A stretch of 64,000 bases of DNA from JANRKH01 sp033763595 (GTDB taxonomy: Bacteria; Pseudomonadota; Alphaproteobacteria; Rickettsiales; Rickettsiaceae), in the NCBI GenBank assembly GCA_033763595.1, contig JANRKH010000018.1, positions 1-64,000 of the forward strand. The letters run 5' to 3'. The position numbers and the translations under genes are program-made. Below, piece after piece: positions 1 through 9,000 of the stretch; within the stretch, counting starts at the first letter, position 1, and each line of letters starts with the position of its first letter. Below the pieces are notes generated by a model, which was not told where the DNA came from, made no database searches, and worked only from the letters and a program-made list of their open reading frames with translations.

Positions 1-19
1 AAAGAAGGAGCAACAAAAT

Positions 20-1555
20 ATGAAAGACGTAAGAGAAAAACTATTAACAAAAGCACAAGAAACTCTAGAGGAAATATATAATACTATCGGATGGGGAAAA
101 ACTTATGAATCAAAAAAACCAGCAGCAATTACAGAAGAACGAATACTACAACAAATAGAAAAAGAAGCATCTACCTTCGAAGAGGAATATAGAGAACTAT
201 ATAAGGATATCATCGGTAAAATAAGAGACTTAAAGCAAAAAGAATTACCAGATATCATAACTGTTTCTAGCGCTAGAGAAACCCTAAGTAAAACGGTCTC
301 AGATATTAAAACTGGCCTTGAATCATCTAAACAGAGCACTAAAAAAGAAGAAGATACTACCCAATCTAAAACTACTAGTACGAGCACTTACAAAAACAAA
401 CCATTTGAAGCTGAGTTTAAAGAGATAAATATAATATCCGAATTACTTTATGATTTCAGTTCAGATGATAGTAGCACACAGAGTCAAAATAATCTATTAG
501 CTAAGCTATATTATGATTTGGGTAACCTATATTGTAAGATTGGTAGATTAGAACATGGATCGATAGCATACACTAATGCAACAGAACTTGATAGTAGTTA
601 CGAGAATGCTTACGTAAATGCAATTACTACATATTTCATACAAGGTTTTAGCATCGAAGTTCTTTCGGTCTGTAAAGAACTCGTAAAGATATCTCCCCCA
701 CTAAACAGATCGTTTGCTTATTTACTTTCTAGCATCGCTTTAAAGGATATAGGACTCGAAGAAGAAGCGAAGAATGTATTGCAGAAATTCCTAGAAACCG
801 CAGAACCAGTAACAAAATCATTAGAGACTTTATCGCAAGCAGCATTAGTAGAGAGCTCTGATAAACCGTCAGATGAAATGCCGATCGCAACTTCAGATTA
901 CGAAGAATTAATTACTATGGTTAGAGACGGTATTCTATCAAATATAGTACCAGATTGGCAGATGGATGAAATTTCTAATTGGCGAGGGGCGCGCATTGAA
1001 TATGATACAAAAGACAGTCTGAACAGACGAGTAGTTCGTGAATATTACCAAAAAATTCTAGATCCTTTACGAACCGAAGTGACTAAAAGATTACAAGACA
1101 ATCCACCAAATAATCAAGAAACTATTGAGCAAAAAACACAAGAAGCGGTAGTAAGAAAAACAGAAGACGACCTAGGTGATGTAAAAGTAGTAGCAAAATG
1201 GATTGAGGATATAATAGGAAAATGTCAAAGTTTTAGTAAACTATACACTAGCTACAAAGCTAAATTAGCAATCACAAAGAGCGAATCCATAGAAAGCGCA
1301 TCCCAAAAAAAATTCATAATAGATGCGATGGTTGATTATACCAGCACAATTCACAAAGAAGTACACATTATTAGTGATGAGGTACAGACATTAAGAGCTC
1401 ATGGATCTCAAGAAGATTCGGTAGATCAAGCTTTTCTACACTATTTAAAACAAAATCAAACACTGCCAGGATATAAGTTTTTATACCAGGTTGTTGAATC
1501 AACGCTTCTAGGAGAAACGAATCAAGCATATGAAGATATATTTGATCAAAATTAA
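20..1555 (+). CDS. Hypothetical protein with TPR-like helical repeats
   Basis: This is a 511-residue hydrophilic protein with no signal peptide or membrane segment. Residues about 155-265 have the spacing of tetratricopeptide repeats (pattern YYDLGNLY then CKIGRLEHG), followed by a second, weaker helix pair. The remainder is Lys/Glu-rich and predicted helical. An AAGGAG ribosome site at 5-10 lies 9 nt before the ATG, which supports this start. It is followed after 38 nt by another orphan gene on the same strand and may be co-transcribed with it. The family is not recognised. A TPR scaffold or a secreted host-interaction protein are both possible, but neither is shown by sequence. Confidence 0.7.
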   Translation: MKDVREKLLTKAQETLEEIYNTIGWGKTYESKKPAAITEERILQQIEKEASTFEEEYRELYKDIIGKIRDLKQKELPDIITVSSARETLSKTVSDIKTGLESSKQSTKKEEDTTQSKTTSTSTYKNKPFEAEFKEINIISELLYDFSSDDSSTQSQNNLLAKLYYDLGNLYCKIGRLEHGSIAYTNATELDSSYENAYVNAITTYFIQGFSIEVLSVCKELVKISPPLNRSFAYLLSSIALKDIGLEEEAKNVLQKFLETAEPVTKSLETLSQAALVESSDKPSDEMPIATSDYEELITMVRDGILSNIVPDWQMDEISNWRGARIEYDTKDSLNRRVVREYYQKILDPLRTEVTKRLQDNPPNNQETIEQKTQEAVVRKTEDDLGDVKVVAKWIEDIIGKCQSFSKLYTSYKAKLAITKSESIESASQKKFIIDAMVDYTSTIHKEVHIISDEVQTLRAHGSQEDSVDQAFLHYLKQNQTLPGYKFLYQVVESTLLGETNQAYEDIFDQN

Positions 1556-1593
1556 TAAAACAAGCAGTTTCATTCATAAATGATAATAAGATT

Positions 1594-2721
1594 ATGCCTA
1601 AGAATTATTTTATATTTACCGCTCATGGAAATGTTGCAGTACCTGAAGTGCAAGTAAATACAGGATATAGAATAGGACTTGCAGTAAGAAGAGACTCTGG
1701 AGCAATGACAACAAGTGGCTTAACTCATAATAAAAATGTAGCTGCTCTTTTTTTAGAATGTATTGTAGACCCATCAGAGCAAAGCCTAATTCTTCTAAAA
1801 ACAGCATTCGAAAATTACTTAAGGCATCTTGGAGACCAAAGCGCTGAAGAATTATGTGCACTAATGGAATGGAGACCAAAGAATACAAATCGGCAGCATG
1901 AATATGGTGAAGTTCCGAATATTGAAAATACAGGAGGTCTAATACCTTGGACATTTGGCCATGGTCGCTTAGGACCAGAAAGTGAGGGGCGTAAAGGCTT
2001 TCGCTCTTGTAATCTGACTCTAAGAATAGCGGAGAATCAATTTACTTTTAAAGCACTATTTTTAGAACGTTTGCTAGAATTGCAATTGATGTTATACCTA
2101 GAGAACCAAAGCGAAGTAAAATCGCAAGAATTATTGCATTCTGCAAGTGATATACCTTTTGATTCTTGTATCTTCATAACTCCTATAGGCGAAGGAGTCA
2201 CTGTCACTACAACCTCAGTTTTAGAGCTTATAAAAAATATCAGGATTTCTGGGTACTTCGAGAGAAGCGAAATAGGCAGTCCATGTAAAGTAAAAGTTCA
2301 AATTCAATTAATAGATCCGGCGCCCAGAAAAAATATTAAATCTACAACAAAAGTGCCATTCTGCTTCGCATTTCCAGAATCTTGGGATTTGAACGAAGGT
2401 ACTTGTATTTTTTTTAACTCTTGCAGTACTGAACATGTTGGGCTGATATCAAGCGCAATAAATAGAGTTGTTAGCTCAGTTAGAAAACTGAGCAATCTTT
2501 TTACTGATTTTTCTGAGCAGCAACAAGAAAACGAAATAAATACAAAAGCATTTATAGGTGCAGCCTATCTAGAGCAAATCACATCGTTGTTCAGTGAATG
2601 TCTTTCTGAAGAAGAAAAACTAAGAACCCTTAAAGATTTTTATTCAATTCACTCAGAGCTAGACTCTATTGGGCAGATGGGTGATCGGGATAATGACGCG
2701 CAGAGCGACTTTACCACCTGA
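1594..2721 (+). CDS. Hypothetical protein, unrecognised
   Basis: This is a 375-residue soluble protein with no signal peptide, membrane segment or motif that I recognise. The N-terminal half is mixed alpha/beta in character (start MPKNYFIFTAHG). The C-terminal tail is polar and acidic (GDRDNDAQSD), as often seen in secreted effectors, but that is only suggestive. It lies 38 nt after the preceding orphan gene on the same strand, so the two probably form a transcription unit. There is no clear Shine-Dalgarno sequence before the ATG. The long frame and ordinary codon use support it being a real gene. Confidence 0.65.
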   Translation: MPKNYFIFTAHGNVAVPEVQVNTGYRIGLAVRRDSGAMTTSGLTHNKNVAALFLECIVDPSEQSLILLKTAFENYLRHLGDQSAEELCALMEWRPKNTNRQHEYGEVPNIENTGGLIPWTFGHGRLGPESEGRKGFRSCNLTLRIAENQFTFKALFLERLLELQLMLYLENQSEVKSQELLHSASDIPFDSCIFITPIGEGVTVTTTSVLELIKNIRISGYFERSEIGSPCKVKVQIQLIDPAPRKNIKSTTKVPFCFAFPESWDLNEGTCIFFNSCSTEHVGLISSAINRVVSSVRKLSNLFTDFSEQQQENEINTKAFIGAAYLEQITSLFSECLSEEEKLRTLKDFYSIHSELDSIGQMGDRDNDAQSDFTT

Positions 2722-2884
2722 TAAATTCAAAAACTCTTTCTAAAGTAGCAAGTATAAATACATTTATCACAGCAACAATTAAGAGACAATATAATTTTTT
2801 CAAAAGTGCTTTTGTGTATTTTCTATGACGAAATCTTAAATATTTATTATAATATATAGATAAATTGAATATTTTGGTAATAGT

Positions 2885-4723
2885 ATGACCGCAGGCGGAA
2901 AGTCTTCTCAACTTGAGAACTCGGCAATATGGATTAATAGAGCGCTGAATGAATATATAAACCCCAGCGCATCAAAAAAAGACGCAAGTGAAGCATTTTC
3001 TGACGTAACAGATCAGCTCGGGTCACATAATGCCTCAAGCCTCAACATAGATACAGACTTAACAAAAGAAATCAAATCCTTGGAGCGTGAATCTGACCTA
3101 GCAAAAGGCATAAAAAGGCACGAAATCCTGGCAATTAATGGTCTTGCCATATTAGGCCATGACGTAAATCATGACTTACAACCTGTATTAATAAGAGATG
3201 CAAGAGATCAAACTGGTAAAGAATTTGGAATTGATATAGCAGAAGATCATAAGATTGCAATGCTAAATAGACTTCGCGGCGCATACAAAATAATCGATAT
3301 GAGTTCTCTCGGGGCCAAGAAACAGAAGGAGCTCAAAACAACTCTTTTGAACAAGTACAAGAAAAAAGCAAAATTAATAGGCAGTAACGAAGAAGCCATA
3401 TCTTTAAAAGACGCAAGAGTTCAAAATAACAATCAAGCCGACCTTAAAACATTAGAAAAAGCTAATCAAAAAAGCCAAAAAAGAAGAATAGAAATCGTAA
3501 GAGATTTTGAAGATGAAATTATTGCAGAGCTTAGTAATCAAAAAGAATCCATGCAAAATCTATATGGAGCCGTGCCAAGTAAGGGAAAAATCAAAAACAT
3601 GCTAATGGAAGCAATGGATATGGCAAATCTTAAAGAAGATCAGCCCCATATAATCACAATTAATAACACAGGAGTAGAAGGGAAATTTCAAGCTACTGCC
3701 TCTATAAAATGTAAAGCAAACTCTAGTGCTCAAGTAAAAGACTTTGAAACAATTAGTGATTTTGACCCTGATAATCCAGAGTCCATAAAAAACATGCCTA
3801 AATGGTTTCAAAAATTAAAGCCTTACCAGAGAACTCTTGTAACAGATAATATTGAAGAACTTATAAAAGGCGAAAAAACTCTACCGACTTCAATCAGATG
3901 GCTTCCGGGAATAAGAAATTTTTGGCACGAAACTACTCATCTAATAAACACAACAGACGGTAAGCAACCACAAACCATAAAATTATGTGGTTTTTATAGG
4001 CATGCAACACTTGCATATTTTTCCGGAGTTAAATTCTTCAGTTTTAACACTCTTGCAAAAGATAAAACCAAAGAGAATACAGAGCATCTAAAAACCATCA
4101 CAAATAGTATAGAAGGCACAGAAGAAACAACTCCAACAAACATAGTGCTAAATCATCATGATTTAGGAGGAGAACAAAGTAAAATCCTAGGGCTTCTGAA
4201 AGGCGCGTCAAAAGCTGCCAGTTCCGGTTATAAATATGTACAATTTGCCTTGTCTGGCTTTGGCAATGTAAATGATAAATCTAAATTTATAGAACAAGGC
4301 GTAAAGATGATCGAAAAAAATACAGCTACTACAATAGCATGCACTAGCGGAAAAGATAGAACAGGATGGTTTTCATCGGTGATAGAGATGGTGTTTGTTT
4401 CTAAGTCTCTCAAACTCACAGAACAAACAAGCCAAAAGCAATTTTCTAATTATGTACATTCAGCGGGGCACCAGCAATATCTTGCATCAACAAACAGTCA
4501 TGGCGCAAATTGGCTAAAGCTTGACGGGGCACTTTGGAATAGCGCACTTAAAACTTATCAATGGGTACTTGGAGACTACGCTGAAGATCTTAAGAATTCT
4601 AAAATAGGAATCTATAACAAAGTAAAAGGCCTGAGAGAAAGTTTTACTAAAAACCCACTCAAAGCTATGAAGCAGTGGATGAGCAGCAGATCGAATAATA
4701 AGGAACAAACTGTTAGTAGATGA
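2885..4723 (+). CDS. Putative effector with SopB/IpgD-type phosphoinositide phosphatase loop
   Basis: This is a 612-residue soluble protein. Residues 486-494 read CTSGKDRTG, a CX5R phosphatase P-loop with Cys486 as predicted nucleophile and Arg492 binding phosphate. The Ser-Gly-Lys-Asp-Arg-Thr core is that of the SopB/IpgD inositol phosphatases and of similar Legionella effectors, rather than of ordinary tyrosine phosphatases. Lys490 inside the loop is typical of phosphoinositide specificity. The N-terminal 350 residues are helical, charged and unrecognised. A C-terminal basic helical tail follows the catalytic region. There is no signal peptide, which suits type IV secretion. If active, it would dephosphorylate host phosphoinositides to remodel the vacuole or endocytic traffic. 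Family assignment rests on the loop only. Confidence 0.7.
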   Translation: MTAGGKSSQLENSAIWINRALNEYINPSASKKDASEAFSDVTDQLGSHNASSLNIDTDLTKEIKSLERESDLAKGIKRHEILAINGLAILGHDVNHDLQPVLIRDARDQTGKEFGIDIAEDHKIAMLNRLRGAYKIIDMSSLGAKKQKELKTTLLNKYKKKAKLIGSNEEAISLKDARVQNNNQADLKTLEKANQKSQKRRIEIVRDFEDEIIAELSNQKESMQNLYGAVPSKGKIKNMLMEAMDMANLKEDQPHIITINNTGVEGKFQATASIKCKANSSAQVKDFETISDFDPDNPESIKNMPKWFQKLKPYQRTLVTDNIEELIKGEKTLPTSIRWLPGIRNFWHETTHLINTTDGKQPQTIKLCGFYRHATLAYFSGVKFFSFNTLAKDKTKENTEHLKTITNSIEGTEETTPTNIVLNHHDLGGEQSKILGLLKGASKAASSGYKYVQFALSGFGNVNDKSKFIEQGVKMIEKNTATTIACTSGKDRTGWFSSVIEMVFVSKSLKLTEQTSQKQFSNYVHSAGHQQYLASTNSHGANWLKLDGALWNSALKTYQWVLGDYAEDLKNSKIGIYNKVKGLRESFTKNPLKAMKQWMSSRSNNKEQTVSR

Positions 4724-4788
4724 GTAATGGAAATTTTAGGGCAAACATCTAGTTTTTAACACTAAACTACCTCTCAAGACCAAGCTTA

Positions 4789-4999
4789 TACCAAATCTCT
4801 AGAATTAAATAATACTATAGTCTTTTATGTTGAATTAGCTACGTTGTTGACTCGTCGCTCACCTATTACTCATAGGCTTCTCTCCTCGCGCCTAGTATCT
4901 AATCCAACCTAAAAGACTATAGGGAGCAAGTCACGAAGCCTACTCTCGTGTAAGCCTTTAGCGACGAGCTAGAAGCAAGTACTTAAAAATGGGATGGTA
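4789..4999 (+). repeat. R1 repeat interrupted by a nested palindrome
   Basis: The outer ends match family R1 (TACCAAATCTCTAGAATTAA at the left; AAGTACTTAAAAATGGGAT then GGTA at the right). Between them, after AATACTA, a palindrome at 4815-4922 interrupts the element; its arms begin CTATAGTCTTTTA and end TAAAAGACTATAG. The TA on both sides of the inner piece could be a target duplication. The inner 60 bp themselves resemble R1 in the opposite orientation. Confidence 0.7.
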
Positions 5000-5017
5000 T
5001 TATAGGGGGATGCATAA

Positions 5018-5788
5018 TCAAATTGAATTGCTAGCTGTACCCATAATATTAAAAATATAATCAAACAATGCATTATTTATATTATTATGTAATCTGAGAA
5101 AAGATGCGCATTTTTTTTGCGCATAAGGATGAGTTTTTGAATTGCAATATTCAAAATGCACGCCGCTCAATACTACTTTACCTTTTCCGTAATTTATTTT
5201 TATAATAGCTGCTGGCGAATTTGCTAAATCTAAATATCGAGCTAGAACTTCCACATTTTGATATTTTTCTGGGTCTATGAAAGTTCCGCCGCCATTATAG
5301 TGAATGTATGTGCTACATATACTTTGAGACAAAAAATTTAAAATTCCAATTTGAGCTGCCTTAGTACCTCGTTTTGAATTATAATAATATCTAGAAAGTA
5401 TCGGCCCCTTACATTCTCCTTCATAGAATTTTAATTCCCTTTCCCCTATGACTTCTTGGTTGGTGTTTTCTGCAAACACAACTCTAGCGCATGAATAGTA
5501 AGCCCCGGCGCATATACCTAGATAATTTCCACCATTTAGAACGTAATTTTTTATTATCAAATTCGGTAGGCCATTTAAATATCTCGTATATGGCATATCT
5601 CTGCCTCCTAATATCATGAACAGGTCGCATTTAGCTAATATGCTTTGGTCTTGAAAGTCAGAATATCCAATTAAAGTTATCTTAATGTTGTTATAACGGT
5701 TCTGTAAGTTTTTAATCATGTACTTTATTCCAGTCTTAGAAGTACCAGGGCCATTATATATCTTTACTTCTAAGTAATTTTTATGCAT
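5018..5788 (-). CDS. BPL_N-like glutamine-amidotransferase-fold protein
   Basis: This is a 256-residue cytoplasmic protein resembling the BPL_N domain (the N-terminal domain of eukaryotic-type biotin protein ligases, a class I glutamine amidotransferase-like fold). The opening VKIYNGPGTS, the GGRD at 61-64 and the GICAGAY nucleophile elbow with Cys93 are diagnostic. A late conserved segment, GKGVVLSG-like (GKGKVVLSGVHFEY), fits the family. There is no ligase domain, so it does not biotinylate by itself. The substrate is unknown. It stands alone, with repeats on both sides. BPL_N is fairly secure as a family; the role is not. Confidence 0.7.
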   Translation of the reverse strand: MHKNYLEVKIYNGPGTSKTGIKYMIKNLQNRYNNIKITLIGYSDFQDQSILAKCDLFMILGGRDMPYTRYLNGLPNLIIKNYVLNGGNYLGICAGAYYSCARVVFAENTNQEVIGERELKFYEGECKGPILSRYYYNSKRGTKAAQIGILNFLSQSICSTYIHYNGGGTFIDPEKYQNVEVLARYLDLANSPAAIIKINYGKGKVVLSGVHFEYCNSKTHPYAQKKCASFLRLHNNINNALFDYIFNIMGTASNSI

Positions 5789-5868
5789 TTACAAAACTTG
5801 TACTTCTAGTGATAATTGCGTGTGTTATCAGATCTCCATAGATCATGAGATTTTTAGAAAACTTCATT

Positions 5869-6008
5869 AGACCTCACCGGAAACTCGCTTTCTCGTGGCA
5901 ATTGCGCCTTTGGTACCTTACCCTGATCCTCTTATGTACACTCCGGTCCCTTCGCGCCGCGCCATCCTAGCATTTGCTCGCCAGGAAGCGAGTTTCCGAA
6001 AGAGGTCT
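5869..6008. repeat. R3 palindromic repeat, 140 bp
   Basis: Inverted arms AGACCTCACCGGAAACTCGC at the left and GCGAGTTTCCGAAAGAGGTCT-like at the right enclose a core with GGCAATTGCGCC. It resembles the palindromes at 22920-23076 and 48599-48671. It fills most of the 250-bp gap between the BPL_N-like gene and the Cys-rich protein gene and could fold as a strong hairpin in RNA from either strand. Confidence 0.65.
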
Positions 6009-6040
6009 ACTCAAGGTTCTGTTCGAAGGCCTGTTATTCT

Positions 6041-9000
6041 CTAAGGATTATACTCATAGCTTTTTCCCGTTAACTGCTTATATACTATGTTTAAGTAATA
6101 ACATACAGCTTTATCTAATGCCCCAGATTCAATAGGATCACTCTCATTTGGTTCTGCAGTTTCATTATAATTATCATGATAGCATCTATAAAGATCAGCT
6201 GCTATTGATTCAGCGTCATTTTTCCTGCAAACATTTGGAGCGGGATCGGATAAAACAGTTGAATTAGATGAGCTAATATAACTGCAGTTTCTAGTCCTTG
6301 ATTTGTAAAAATGAGGATGCCTATAGATATTTGGATACTCTGGATAGTATGGAATATACCCAGAAGCACATCCAGAACTCAGAGAACCATAAGCTTCAAC
6401 CTTAGATTCACTGTCTCTCTGAGCTGCAGGCCAGTAAGCATATCCATTTGCCTCGTCAAAAGAGGTATTTTCAGAGCAACCTTGTATACATGTAGTTTCT
6501 GTAGTGATAGAATCTAAAGTTAGCTGGGCCATTTGGTTAAAATTACATGTTCTCGTTGCAAGTACATCAGTTGGAGGATAATAATCTTTCTTGCAAGTAC
6601 CTTTTGATTCGCTACCTACAGCAACAGATGTCCATGTTGCATAACCAGACGAAGAATTTGCGCTAGTAACAGCTGAGCAATAATTTGATGCGTAAACGCA
6701 TGTGGAGCTTGAAGTTATAGTTTCAAGCATTACTGAACCATTTTCGTCCATATAGCATTTTCTATTTGCAAGAGACGCTTGTCCGCTTGGTACAGCGTAA
6801 CCACTTGCACATGTCCCAACTGACTCTTCGCCAAGAGCTACCTCTGTCCAAGAAGCGTATCCTGAAGTTTCAGAAGCTGATTCTGAAGAACATTTTGGTG
6901 GCTCGCTAGTATCAACAACTCCGCTTAGTTCATAGATGGTTTTATCTCTTGTAGCACAATTTTTTTCATTAAAATTTTTATCTGTATCGGTTGTTGCACA
7001 AGGTCCCGTCGTCATTTTTAATGATGTTGCGTCATAAAAACTATTCACTTTAATGCTTGCGCCAGTATAGTAAAGAGGCTCTATTCTATCCAGAGCATCA
7101 TTACTAGCTACACAAAGATTTTTTGTCATACTAGATGGCAAAACGTAACAATCAGTTGTACCATCTTCACTATTGCAAGTTTTAAAATTTACATATTCAC
7201 CAGTAAGATTACCATTGTCATCTTTTATTGCTATGGGGCTTATAGTTGCATGCGTAACACAATCATCTTGGTTGATGTATGAGCACATTACTTTTACATT
7301 TAGCGCAAGAAACTCAGAGCAATCCACATTTTTATGATAATTTTTTGTAGTAAGAATACAGTTTCTATCATCAAACTTGTTTGTTCCAGGAATATTAGAA
7401 TGACATTGTGTTTGCGGCATGATCATTGCGCTAATCATTTTTGCACCGCGTAAATACGATCCTATTTCATACTCAATTCCACTTAAATACTTAGTATCAG
7501 ATTTTAAAGTTCCATCTGAGTTGAATGGAGGATTAGTATCTATGTATTCCCCAAATATTGACAGACCCCCCTGTTGAACTGCATAAGACCCGTAAAAAGG
7601 AGGATATATATATTTCTCATCTGTCGCAATTGTAGTTACCGAGGCACCTATTGCGTTAAAATATGGATTTTGCCCATCTCCGCTCGGACCCACGCTAAGA
7701 TCATTAGTGCCAAACACAAAAGTTGCAGAATCCTCTATTGAAGAACTTATCCCCTCCCCTAGAGGTAAATCTGAATAATCTAGTGTGACTTGAAGCTTTG
7801 GCGTTAGATAAGTGTTATTTGCGCAACTACTGTCACATTTGTTTATTGTTATTTTTGGCGGAGTTGCTCGCTTGATGCATCCTAGATCCTCCTCCATTCC
7901 TCCACCACCGCTGCCTGTATTATAAGTTGCACACATAGAATTAGATTCTAAAGTAATGCTGTCAGTATCAACTGTATCATCCTCCCCCATAAATGAAATA
8001 TATGTTGAAACATTATAATTCACTGAGGAGCCAGTGCTAGTTCTATCAGTTAAACTTGCCGTCTGTCCAGCCAGGTAACCATCTGAAATTTCAGAGCTGC
8101 TTAATTCAGATAAATCAAATGAAATATCCGAATACTCTCCCAAGTTAATGCCATATAATAATACGCATGGAAATGTAATACCGTCGCAAATTCCCTTTGC
8201 ATCTGTAGGATAACCATATGTAATAGCAACGGAAGAATTACTACCGTCCTGATAACCATAAATCACTCTCACATTTGTACCTGCAGGGTAAGATGAATTT
8301 ATATATTCTGCACAAACTGAACCTTCTTCAATAGATGAAGGACAAATAGATATTTGATCATTGTACGAAGCATGAATTAGCGAAGGCGTCAAATTACTCC
8401 CAAATCTCACGCATTTGCCGTTATCAAATAGTGCATCATCTCCGTCTTGACACAAGTATATATTCTTATCAAGTGATAATCTTACGCTATTTTTTATAAA
8501 ATTATTTGACGGGCTAGAATTAACGCAAGGTGATGAGATTGTCGATTGCTTCAATCTCAAAGCCTCCTTCCCTAGTGCGTCATCATAATAAATTTCCGCA
8601 GGACAAATCTCTTGCATCGAAACTGTTGGTGGAAATTCTGGAGTTTGAGGGCAGAATGGATATGGGTATTCTCCTATAGGCAAATATGCGCAGCCAAGAC
8701 TATATTTTTTACTATAAACAAAATCTTTCACCCAGTTTTTATAATTGTCATTATCATCATACCATCTTAGATCAACTGACTTGCTCAATATCTTGACATT
8801 TGAACTTGCATTTTCATCAAAGCTAGTAATAGATCTTGCTCCTAATGATCCTGGATAAAATAACGAGTCGAAACCATTCTTTTTAAAAAAAAATTCATCC
8901 TGCACAACGTCATTTTTCAAAAAATTTCCAGTCAAAAAATCTACCGTTCCAACGACTGAGTCGTTTGATCCAGGGCCGGAATTATGATAGGGCATAGTGT

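Noticed and set aside
2711..2911. 66-codon minus-strand frame with a hydrophobic stretch in the gap before the phosphatase gene
   Set aside because: It overlaps the ends of two plus-strand genes, lacks a ribosome site and looks like AT-rich chance coding.
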